Positions 28,169 through 35,690 of a DNA stretch of 37,634 nt are shown in pieces. The notes beneath the pieces were generated by a model, which searched no databases, was not told the origin of the DNA, and worked only from the letters and a program-made list of their open reading frames with translations. Position numbers and translations under genes: made by a program. Positions within the stretch are counted from its first letter, which is position 1. Each line of letters starts with the position of its first letter. Source of the stretch: Acetobacter papayae JCM 25143 (GTDB taxonomy: Bacteria; Pseudomonadota; Alphaproteobacteria; Acetobacterales; Acetobacteraceae); assembly GCF_000613285.1 (NCBI RefSeq), contig NZ_BAIN01000024.1, positions 1-37,634 on the forward strand. The letters are read 5' to 3'.

Positions 28169-29784
28169 TGACCACCCAGACCGATTTCCCTACCGAGTTC
28201 GACTATATCATCGTCGGCGGTGGTGCTGCGGGCTGCGTGCTCGCCAACCGCCTGAGCGCGCGCAGCAACCTGCGCGTCGCCCTGATTGAAGCCGGCGGGC
28301 CCGACAACACGCCGCGTATTCATGTACCGGCAGGCACCATTTCGCTCTACAAAAGCCAGAAATACACCTACCAGTATTACTCCACCCCGCAGACGCATCT
28401 CGATAACCGGCGCATTCATGTCCCGCGCGGGCGGATGCTGGGTGGCTCGTCCTCCATGAACAGCATGATCTATATCCGTGGCGCCCGCTCGGATTACGAC
28501 CACTGGGAAAGCCTTGGCTGTACCGGCTGGGGTTATGACTCGGTGCTGAAATACTTCATGCGCGAGGAAGACAACCGCCTGCATCAGGACCCGCAGTTTC
28601 ATGGCACGGGCGGTGAACTGATCGTGGATCAGCCGCGCGACCCGCTGGATGTATCACGCCTGTTCATTAAGGCCGCTGAGGAAGTCGGGCTGAAAGCCAA
28701 TACCGATTTCAACGGCGCACAGCTTGAAGGCGTGGGTATCTACAATGTCACCCAGAAAGACGGCAAACGCCTGAGTGCCTATCGCGCTTTTGTGGCCCCC
28801 GTGCTCTCGCGCCCCAACCTGCATGTGCTGACCGGCTGCCGCGTTGCCTCACTGGTAACAGATGGGCGGTCCGTGCAGGGGGTGACTGTGGAACATAATC
28901 AGCAGTTCCACATCCTGCGCGCCCACCGTGAAACCATTCTGTCCGCCGGGGCGGTCGGCTCCCCTCACCTGCTTATGGCCTCTGGCATTGGCAATGCCGA
29001 GGAACTGCTGGAATCCGGTGTGTCCGTGGTGGCGGACCTGCCGCAGGTCGGCCGTAACCTGCAAGACCATATTGATGGTCTGGTCACGCTCCGTTCCGGC
29101 TCAGCCTCGACACTGGGTTTTTCACGCGCATCGCTCGGCTCCGTGCTGCCTGCCCCGTTGCAGTTTCTGCTCCGCCGCAAAGGCTGGCTGACCACAAACT
29201 ACGTGGAAGCCGGAGGCTTTGCCTCCACCCGCTATGCCGAAGGCGTGCCTGATGTGCAGTTCCACTTCGTGCCCGGCTATCGCAGCCATCGCGGACGGCT
29301 GTTTGAATGGGGCCACGGTTTTGCTCTGCATACCTGTGTGCTGCGCCCCCATAGCCGCGGCAGCATCCGCCTGACGCGCAACGGCAGCCGCAGCCCTGAA
29401 ATCGACTTCAACTTCCTGTCCGACGAACGTGATGGGCTGGTGTTGCTCGAAGGCATCAAGCTGGCCCGCCGCATCCTGCGCGCCTCTGCTTTCGATGGTA
29501 TTCGCGGCAAGGAAATGGCCCCCGTGGCAACACTCCAGACCGATGCGGAGCTAATGGAGTATCTGCGCGCCTCCGCCAGCACGGTGTTCCACCCTTCAGG
29601 CACCTGCCGTATGGGGTCTGACAGTGCCAGCGTGCTCACGCCAGACCTGAAAGTGCGGGGCCTCAAAGGGCTGCGCGTGGCGGATACGTCCATCATGCCC
29701 ACACTCATCAGTGGTAACACCAATGCCCCCACCATGATGATTGGCGACAAAGCCGCCGACATGATCCTGTCGGAGTTGGCATGA
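28168..29784 (+). CDS. GMC-family oxidoreductase, choline dehydrogenase-like
   Basis: FAD-dependent alcohol oxidase/dehydrogenase of 538 aa. The FAD Rossmann motif FDYIIVGGGAAGCVLANRLS lies at residue 11, followed by the GMC signature VPRGRMLGGSSSMNSMIYIRG near residue 87. The second signature is GAVGSPHLLMASGIG near residue 259. The catalytic His is in STVFHPSGTCRMG near residue 475, and the C-terminal NTNAPTMMIGDKAADMIL closes the FAD pocket. It converts an alcohol to an aldehyde, which could feed the PuuC-like dehydrogenase nearby. It overlaps both neighbours, so it is firmly in the operon. Choline as substrate is not implied, since no betaine genes are present. Confidence 0.9.
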   Translation: MTTQTDFPTEFDYIIVGGGAAGCVLANRLSARSNLRVALIEAGGPDNTPRIHVPAGTISLYKSQKYTYQYYSTPQTHLDNRRIHVPRGRMLGGSSSMNSMIYIRGARSDYDHWESLGCTGWGYDSVLKYFMREEDNRLHQDPQFHGTGGELIVDQPRDPLDVSRLFIKAAEEVGLKANTDFNGAQLEGVGIYNVTQKDGKRLSAYRAFVAPVLSRPNLHVLTGCRVASLVTDGRSVQGVTVEHNQQFHILRAHRETILSAGAVGSPHLLMASGIGNAEELLESGVSVVADLPQVGRNLQDHIDGLVTLRSGSASTLGFSRASLGSVLPAPLQFLLRRKGWLTTNYVEAGGFASTRYAEGVPDVQFHFVPGYRSHRGRLFEWGHGFALHTCVLRPHSRGSIRLTRNGSRSPEIDFNFLSDERDGLVLLEGIKLARRILRASAFDGIRGKEMAPVATLQTDAELMEYLRASASTVFHPSGTCRMGSDSASVLTPDLKVRGLKGLRVADTSIMPTLISGNTNAPTMMIGDKAADMILSELA

Positions 29785-30929
29785 ACACCTCTCTTTCCAC
29801 CCGCGACATTCTGGAAAAGCTGATCGCGTTTCCAACGCTCTGCCGCACAGAGAACGTGGAACTGATTGACTGGATCGAGGCTTTTCTCCGCGACCTTGGT
29901 GCGCGCTGCCTGCGGGTCGCTGGCGAGCACCCCGGGCGGTTCAACCTGTTTGCCAGTATCGGGCCGGAAACGGACGATGGTATCGTGCTGTCAGGCCATA
30001 GCGATGTGGTGCCGGTGGAAGGCCAGCCCTGGACAACAGACCCCTTCGCCCTGACCGAACGCGATGGCAAGCTGTACGGGCGCGGCACCAGCGATATGAA
30101 AGGGTTTCTGGCCTGCATGCTGGTGGCCGCCCGCCATGCCGCGCAGAAGCCGGACCTGCGCGCCCCATTGCATCTGGCTTTTTCGCATGATGAGGAAATC
30201 GGCTGTGTAGGCGTGCATTCCCTGCTGCGTGATCTGGCGGCACAGGGCTTTAAAGCCCGCGGTTGCGTTATTGGCGAACCCACAGGCCTGCACGTAATCT
30301 CGGGCCACAAGGGTAAGCTGGCAGCCAAAATCACCTGCCACGGGCTGGCCGCACATTCAGCCAACCCCGCGCGTGGGTGCAACGCCATTTCACTGGCTGC
30401 CAGCATGGTGAAAGCCATTGAAGAACTGCAGGAAGAGCTGAAAAATAACGGCATTCTGGACGACCATTTTGAGGTGCCCTACAGCACCATGCAGGTGGGC
30501 CTGATCCGGGGTGGGGTTGCCCTCAATATCGTACCGGACCTGTGCGATGTTCAGTTTGAAATGCGCCTGCTGCCCGGTGCCGATCCGCAGCCATGGATTG
30601 AACGCCTGCGGCAGGAGGCCGCCCGCCTGTGCGCCAATACCCCGCATGCACGCATCGAGATTGAAACGCTCAATGCCTATCCCGGTCTGGACACCGCCGA
30701 AGATGTATCCTTCCTGCGCGACATCATGCGCATTACGGGTGACAACCGGGCATCACGCATCGGATTTGGCACAGAAGGTGGCCTGTTCAACGAATATCTG
30801 AACATGCCCGTGGTTGTCTGTGGCCCCGGCTCCATAGACCGTGCGCATAAGGCGGATGAGTTCATCCTGCCTGAAGAGCTTGATGCCTGTGGGTATTTTG
30901 TAAAACAGATTGTGGATACACTGCTCTAA
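29781..30929 (+). CDS. M20-family deacylase, acetylornithine deacetylase (ArgE)-like
   Basis: Zinc-dependent amidohydrolase of 382 aa. All metal and catalytic residues are visible: SGHSDVVPVEG (His and base Asp) near residue 73, YGRGTSDMKGF (bridging Asp) near residue 104, SHDEEIGC (base Glu and ligand Glu), IGEPTGL and the C-terminal DRAHKADEFI (His). The dimerisation domain contains GLAAHSANPARGCNAI. The GMC stop and this ATG overlap (ATGA). ArgE itself cleaves N-acetylornithine, but the operon setting suggests an N-acyl or amide intermediate of the neighbouring catabolic route. It is the last gene of the cluster, followed by two hairpins. Confidence 0.88.
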   Translation: MNTSLSTRDILEKLIAFPTLCRTENVELIDWIEAFLRDLGARCLRVAGEHPGRFNLFASIGPETDDGIVLSGHSDVVPVEGQPWTTDPFALTERDGKLYGRGTSDMKGFLACMLVAARHAAQKPDLRAPLHLAFSHDEEIGCVGVHSLLRDLAAQGFKARGCVIGEPTGLHVISGHKGKLAAKITCHGLAAHSANPARGCNAISLAASMVKAIEELQEELKNNGILDDHFEVPYSTMQVGLIRGGVALNIVPDLCDVQFEMRLLPGADPQPWIERLRQEAARLCANTPHARIEIETLNAYPGLDTAEDVSFLRDIMRITGDNRASRIGFGTEGGLFNEYLNMPVVVCGPGSIDRAHKADEFILPEELDACGYFVKQIVDTLL

Positions 30930-30948
30930 CGTAACCGGGCAGCCACAT

Positions 30949-31017
30949 GGAGCCTGTTGTAAAACAGTGCTCCACAGATCAGACATGAAACCCTAAGTTG
31001 ATACAAAGGGTTTCATG
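30949..31017. terminator. two stem-loops between the catabolic cluster and arfB
   Basis: The first hairpin (30949-30973) pairs GGAGC-CTGTT with AACAG-T-GCTCC, with one bulged T. The second (30984-31017) has perfect 11-bp arms, CATGAAACCCT / AGGGTTTCATG, with a 12-nt loop. They fill the gap between two convergent genes and suit bidirectional termination, though T-tracts are absent. Confidence 0.55.
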
Positions 31018-31020
31018 CAA

Positions 31021-31443
31021 TCAATCATCATAGGATGCGGAACGCCCGCGCTTGATGGCGGAGCGGTGGTTTTTACCGTCCAGCCTGCGCTGGCGTGCGG
31101 CCCTGCTGGGGCGGGTTGCTACCCGAAACGCCGGGCGATGCGTTGCCTCGCGCAGTAGGGCGGCCAGCCGCTCCACCGCATCTTCCCGGTTACGCTGCTG
31201 GGTGCGGAACCGCCGCGCGGTAATGACAATCACCCCATCGCGCGTGGCGCGACTGCCCGCCAGTTCCAGCAACCGGGTGCGCACCCGGTCTGAAAGGGAG
31301 GGAGAACGCGCGGCGTCAAAGCGAAGCTGAGCGGCGGTCGCAACCTTGTTGACATTCTGCCCACCCGGCCCGGAAGCCAGAATGTAGCTGAACTCCAGTT
31401 CGCTCTCTGCCAGAAACAGTCCGGGGGCAATAGGAATGGCCAT
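31021..31443 (-). CDS. arfB: alternative ribosome-rescue factor ArfB (peptidyl-tRNA hydrolase)
   Basis: Rescues ribosomes stalled on non-stop mRNA by hydrolysing peptidyl-tRNA, independently of tmRNA, 140 aa. The catalytic GGQ lies in the block SGPGGQNVNKVATAAQLRF (residues 24-42), matching release-factor domain 3. The C-terminal tail is strongly basic (RPSRAARQRRLDGKNHRSAIKRGR), the part that enters the empty mRNA channel. It is complete and uninterrupted. Confidence 0.92.
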   Translation of the reverse strand: MAIPIAPGLFLAESELEFSYILASGPGGQNVNKVATAAQLRFDAARSPSLSDRVRTRLLELAGSRATRDGVIVITARRFRTQQRNREDAVERLAALLREATHRPAFRVATRPSRAARQRRLDGKNHRSAIKRGRSASYDD

Positions 31444-31517
31444 GCGCGCTGCATATCACGCTTTGCCACCCGCAGGCCATGCCGGAATACTCACTGGCAG
31501 GAAAACGCCCGGCTTAC

Positions 31518-32297
31518 TCAGCCTCCACCCGCCAGATCCTTGACCGAGGCATCCGCCTGACCTTTCACCCAATAGCCTGATGCCTTGATCCATGGCAGCG
31601 GCACGCCGCGATCGTGCACAAGATACTGCCTGACGGCTTTGGCCACATGAGCCTCTGCCCCTACCCAGATAAAACTCCCTTCCGGTATAGTCAGTTTTTC
31701 TAGAACAGCCAGAATACCGCGTGCATCATCAGCCTGTTGCATGGGCCTGTGCACCCAATGCGCCTGATGGTGGGCACTTGTTGCAAAAACCTGCTCATCC
31801 TCTGGCCCTGGCACCGTCACAACCGTGGTGACATGCGCCTGCGCGGGTAGTTCCTCCACCCGGCGGCCAATGGCGGGCAGAGCCGTTTCATCACCAATCA
31901 GCAGCCAGCGATCGACCGCCCCTGCAATAACCTGCGAGCCTTTAGGGCCACCTATGTCCAGCCTGTCTCCCGACCGGGCTGCCCGGGCCCATGCAGCGGC
32001 TGGCCCGCCCTCATGATTAACAAAATCAAGCGTTAGCATGCGCGTGGCCGGGTCATAACGGCGGGGCGTATAATCCCTGCGCACCAGAGCCCCATCCAGA
32101 CCGGGAATGAAAATCTTGATGTGATCATCAGGGGATGCACTAACAAAGCCCTCCAGTTCAGGCCCTGTCAGCGTCACGCGGATCATATGGGGGGTGAGCC
32201 GGATAGCGGAAACAACCTCAAGGCAGCGTTTGCGCAATTCATGTCGCACACGGCTGATTTCAGGCGCATGGCCCCAATGTCCGATATTTTTATCCAT
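31518..32297 (-). CDS. siderophore-interacting FAD/NAD(P)H ferric-chelate reductase (YqjH/ViuB-like)
   Basis: Reduces ferric-siderophore complexes in the cytoplasm to release iron. The 259-aa product has the FAD-binding RRDYTPRRYDP motif near residue 70, FVNHEGGPAAAWARAA, and GDRLDIGGPKGS. The C-terminal NAD(P)-binding domain of the SIP family includes FIWVGAEAHVAKAVRQYL and the end KASGYWVKGQAD. Start 32297 has an AAAGGAG ribosome binding site. The regulator gene of PadR/YqjI type lies 33 nt upstream on the same strand, giving the same partnership as E. coli yqjH-yqjI. Confidence 0.88.
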   Translation of the reverse strand: MDKNIGHWGHAPEISRVRHELRKRCLEVVSAIRLTPHMIRVTLTGPELEGFVSASPDDHIKIFIPGLDGALVRRDYTPRRYDPATRMLTLDFVNHEGGPAAAWARAARSGDRLDIGGPKGSQVIAGAVDRWLLIGDETALPAIGRRVEELPAQAHVTTVVTVPGPEDEQVFATSAHHQAHWVHRPMQQADDARGILAVLEKLTIPEGSFIWVGAEAHVAKAVRQYLVHDRGVPLPWIKASGYWVKGQADASVKDLAGGG

Positions 32298-32330
32298 AAA
32301 CCGCACTCCTTTCCTTTGATCCACAAACTT

Positions 32331-32915
32331 TCAGAGACGGGACACCGCGCTGGCGGCCTCATCGATCAGTGCTGCAATTTTTTCTTCGGTTTCAGCATCC
32401 AGCCCTCCATTGCGGAGCCTCAGGCGCAATGATGTTTTAAGGTTTTCCATGGCCCGCATGACCGGCACCGGCGCATGCCGCCCGCCTCGCCCCTCGGGCG
32501 CACCACGCGCCACACGAGAGAGAATTTCCTCCACCGCCGCACGGCTGGCCTCAAGGAACGCTGTTCCCTGTGGGGTAATATGGAAATGTTTACGCCCTTC
32601 CTGCTCGACCAGAGTGGCGTAACCCGCCTCTTCCAGCCAGGTCAGCGTCGGGTAGATCACGCCGGGGCTGGGCGTATAGCTACCCGCAAAACGCTCTTCA
32701 ATGGTGCGGATCAGTTCATACCCGTAAGTCGGTTTTTCCGAAATTAGGTTCAGAACCAGCAGGCGCATTTCGCCGTAATCGAACAGTCTGTGCCGGTGGC
32801 GACCACCGCCTCGCCCGCCTCTGCCACCATGCCGCCCTTCAGGCGCGGAACCCGCATGCTTCGGGGGAAAAAACCAGCGGCTACGGCCGCCGTCATGTCT
32901 GTTTCTGTGTTTCAT
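32331..32915 (-). CDS. PadR-family repressor of the YqjI type
   Basis: The 194-aa product resembles E. coli YqjI, a nickel-responsive PadR repressor of the adjacent reductase gene. The winged helix reads LFDYGEMRLLVLNLISEKPTYGYELIRTIEERFAG followed by YTPSPGVIYPTLTWLEEAGY, and the C-terminal helix is acidic and Ala-rich for dimerisation. A low-complexity His/Gly/Arg-rich N-terminus of about 45 residues precedes the winged helix, like the metal-binding tail of YqjI but without its Cys. The ATG at 32915 is favoured over 32927, which would place codons at the edge of the large palindrome. It probably represses its own operon, with the reductase as target. Confidence 0.87.
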   Translation of the reverse strand: MKHRNRHDGGRSRWFFPPKHAGSAPEGRHGGRGGRGGGRHRHRLFDYGEMRLLVLNLISEKPTYGYELIRTIEERFAGSYTPSPGVIYPTLTWLEEAGYATLVEQEGRKHFHITPQGTAFLEASRAAVEEILSRVARGAPEGRGGRHAPVPVMRAMENLKTSLRLRLRNGGLDAETEEKIAALIDEAASAVSRL

Positions 32916-32927
32916 ATCACGATACAT

Positions 32928-32966
32928 ATATCCCGATATATCTTACGTCAAGATATATCGGGATAT
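32928..32966. promoter_or_regulatory. large palindromic operator upstream of the PadR/YqjI-like gene
   Basis: Seventeen contiguous base pairs of dyad symmetry (32928-32944 with 32950-32966) flank a 5-nt centre, ACGTC. Each arm contains the palindrome GATATATC, at 32935-32942 and 32952-32959, so two copies are spaced 17 bp apart. It lies 12 nt from the repressor start and has the AT-rich repeat style of PadR-family operators. It probably serves as an autoregulatory site. Confidence 0.65.
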
Positions 32967-33090
32967 GTTTTTCTACCACTCACCCGGCAGGCCACCACGC
33001 AAAAGGCCACCAGAGGCAATTCTGTTGAAAAAACAGGCTGCTTCTGCAAAAAACATCTGTCGCGCCCGGTTTCACCATGGAGTGCCGAAA

Positions 33091-34022
33091 GTGAAGTTTT
33101 CCCTGCGGCAGATCGAATATTTTGTCGCTACGGCCGAAACAGGCTCCATCGTACAGGCCTCGCGACAGATTCCGATCTCACAGCCCGCCATATCCGCCGC
33201 CATTGCGCATCTTGAAAGCGTGTTTGGGGTTTCGCTCTTTATCAGACACCATGCGCAAGGGCTGGCCCTCACCCCCGAAGGCCGGGTTGTGCTGGAAGAA
33301 GCCCGCACCCTTCTGTTGCAGGCACAGGAACTGGGGAGTTCGCTCAACGGCATGCTGGGCCGCGTGCAGGGCGAAGTGACCGTGGGCTGCATGACCACAC
33401 TTTTCCCGCTTCTGGCCCCTGACCTTATCCAGCGCTTCAGTGCCACCTACCCCGAAGCACGGCTGCACGTGATTGCGGGCCATCATGAGGAACTGAGCGA
33501 AAAGCTCCGTGGGGGCGAAATTTCGGTCATGATCAGCTACAACATGACCATGCCGCCCGCCATCAGCTTTCAGCCGCTCTCTGCACTCCCGCCTTATGTC
33601 TTTACCTCGTCGGATCATCCTTTCGCCCGGAAAAAGCGCGTGCACCTGCGTGATCTGGCCGATGAGCCTTTCTGCTGCTCGACCTGCCTTTTTCACGCGA
33701 TTATTTTCTTCAGCTTTTTTCAAGTGCAGGCATTACGCCGCGGATTGCTGGGCATTATCCGAGCATGGATGTCATCCGTAGCCTTGCTGCACGCGGTGTC
33801 GGGTTTGGCATGGGTAATGCCCGCCCCCGCAACCAGCACGCCCTTGACGACAAGCCACTGGCCTATCTGGCGCTGACCGATAGGTGCGCGCCTCTTATCT
33901 ATGGTCTATTCACCATCACGGAGCAAAGGTTACCACTCAGGGTTTCCGCTTTTATGGATATGTGCCTGCGCGAACTTTCTGGTCAGCCCCTGCCCGGCAC
34001 CATCGCTGACGATAGCGACTAA
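33091..34022 (+). pseudogene. LysR-type transcriptional regulator, one frame break
   Basis: The N-terminal winged helix-turn-helix (LRQIEYFVATAETGSIVQASRQIPISQPAISAAIAHLE) and the first half of the effector domain are in one frame to about 33670. The second half (LLLDLPFSRDYFLQLF onwards, then SMDVIRSLAARGVGFGMGNARP and the C-terminus at 34022) is one frame over. One base added near 33673 joins them into about 310 aa, the usual LysR length. The start is a GTG at 33091 with GGAG eight bases upstream. Neighbouring genes do not reveal a target; the catabolic cluster 2 kb away is a possible one. Confidence 0.82.
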
Positions 34023-34163
34023 CAACCAAGCCGCACGCGCCACCACTACGGCAGCATTAACCCCAGAAGCAAGACCGCGCACGGAAACAGACTGTGACCG
34101 ACATAAAAAACAACCGATCACAGAAACTGTTTTCTTAACAAATCTCAGTAGAAACGCAGCGTA

Positions 34164-35632
34164 TTACAGCAGGCGCAAACCGCTGCGTGATGACGCCCTA
34201 CCGATCTGTCCGGCGGGCTGGAATGAGCGTTCATCAAGTTTGAACTGCGCGACCAAACGGGCCAGCTCATCCGACATTGTGGAAAGATTGTGACTTGCAG
34301 CGGCACTTTCCTCAGCAACGGCCGCATTCTGCTGGGTTGTCTGCTCCATGTCCGTCATGGCGATGCCAATCTGGCTCATGCTGGATGACTGTTCCTGTGC
34401 TGCAGAAGCAATATTGGAGACCAGAACGTTAATGTCCTGAATCTGCGTCACAATTTTCTGGAGCAGCTCTCCCGTTTCACGCACCAGCGCAACCCCGGCC
34501 GCCACATGCGTGCCAGACCGACTGACCAGAGCGGAAATATCTTTCCCCGCTTCGGCTGAACGCTGGGCCAGAACACGCACTTCGCTCGCCACCACGGCAA
34601 AACCACGCCCTACATCGCCAGCCCGTGCAGCCTCTACACTCGCATTGAGTGCAAGGATATTGGTCTGGAAGGACAGATTGCCAATAATACCCACAATACT
34701 GGCGATCTCTTCGGACGATTTTTCAATTTTGTTAATGGCATCAACCGTGTTTTGCACAACCGTAGCAGACTGCATGGCATCGCCCCGCGCGGCATCGGCC
34801 AGTTTATGCGCCTGCTGCGTTTCTTCGGTTGTCTGGCGAATCCGGCGTGTAACCAGCGCTAGCGCAGCCGAGGTTTCCTCCAGCGTTGCCGCCTGCTGTT
34901 CTGTCCTGCGCGACAGATCATCGCTGCTCTGACGGATACCATCAGCATTGGCCATGACATCCTGCGTGTTGCCGGATATCCGCTTCATGGTGTCTTCAAG
35001 ACGTTCGGCCATGGCGTTGAAGTTTTCCTTCAACACCTCAACCCGCGCAGGCATGTTGCTCTCGATCCGGTAGGTCAGGTCGCCATCCGACAAGGCCGCC
35101 AGTGCCTCGGTAATGACAGTGATGACGTCGCGGTCTTCCTGAGCGCGGTGTTCACGCTCGGCCTGAGCCGCCGCACGGGCTTCATCCGCCACTTTGTTGA
35201 GCTGGATGAAATAATGATACATCACAACGGATATATCCGACATCACAGACCGTACAAGAGACTCGATAAGCTGGTTCCTGTTACCACTGAACAGGGACTT
35301 TTTCTTGACCAGAGTCTCTACAAGACCGCTGACATACTGCGCGTATACCTGACTGAGATAGCGGATATAATCCACCTCGCCAGCCAGACGGTTGGCAATG
35401 CGCTCTTGCACGGCAAAATAATCATCGCAGAAATTCCCCTGACTGATATAGGAGAATTTCTTTACTTCTTCGGACAGAACATCGCTTTTCATAGCCTGAA
35501 GCTAGAATCCGACGCCCTGTAGGCACGCAGGAGAATTTTTTCCAGATCGCCGTTTACGGCGTTCCATACAGTCTGTCCGGTTTTCTGATCCGCGCTATTC
35601 CAGGAAGGAAGCGCCTTTTTGAGATCAATCAT
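34164..35632 (-). CDS. soluble methyl-accepting chemotaxis protein with a globin-like sensor domain (possible frame break at 35490)
   Basis: Cytoplasmic chemoreceptor without membrane segments. Residues 1 to about 150 resemble the protoglobin/globin-coupled sensor domain (NGDLEKILLRAYRA, then FCDDYFAVQERIANRLAG, VYAQYVSGLVETLV and LIESLVRSVMSDISVVMYHYF). A HAMP-like helix (LAALSDGDLTYRIESNMPARVEVLKENFNAMAERL) and a signalling domain with the hairpin tip IGNLSFQTNILALNASVEAARAGDVGRGFAVVASEVR follow. The globin part is split at 35490: the upstream frame stops with TGA overlapping the next ATG, so one missing base (or coupled translation of two polypeptides) must be assumed. Start 35632 has AGGAG upstream. 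The expected proximal heme His is absent. No CheR-binding pentapeptide is seen at the C-terminus. It lies 58 nt after the EAL gene on the same strand. Confidence 0.78.
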
Positions 35633-35690
35633 GATGTGCACTCCTGCTTCAATAAAATGGTAATCATATTCAAAAAAAAAATGCAATTGT

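Noticed and set aside
28168-29784. Naming the GMC oxidoreductase betA (choline dehydrogenase)
   Set aside because: Only the family motifs support it. No choline transporter, betI or betaine aldehyde dehydrogenase of the bet operon is nearby, and the operon partners differ.
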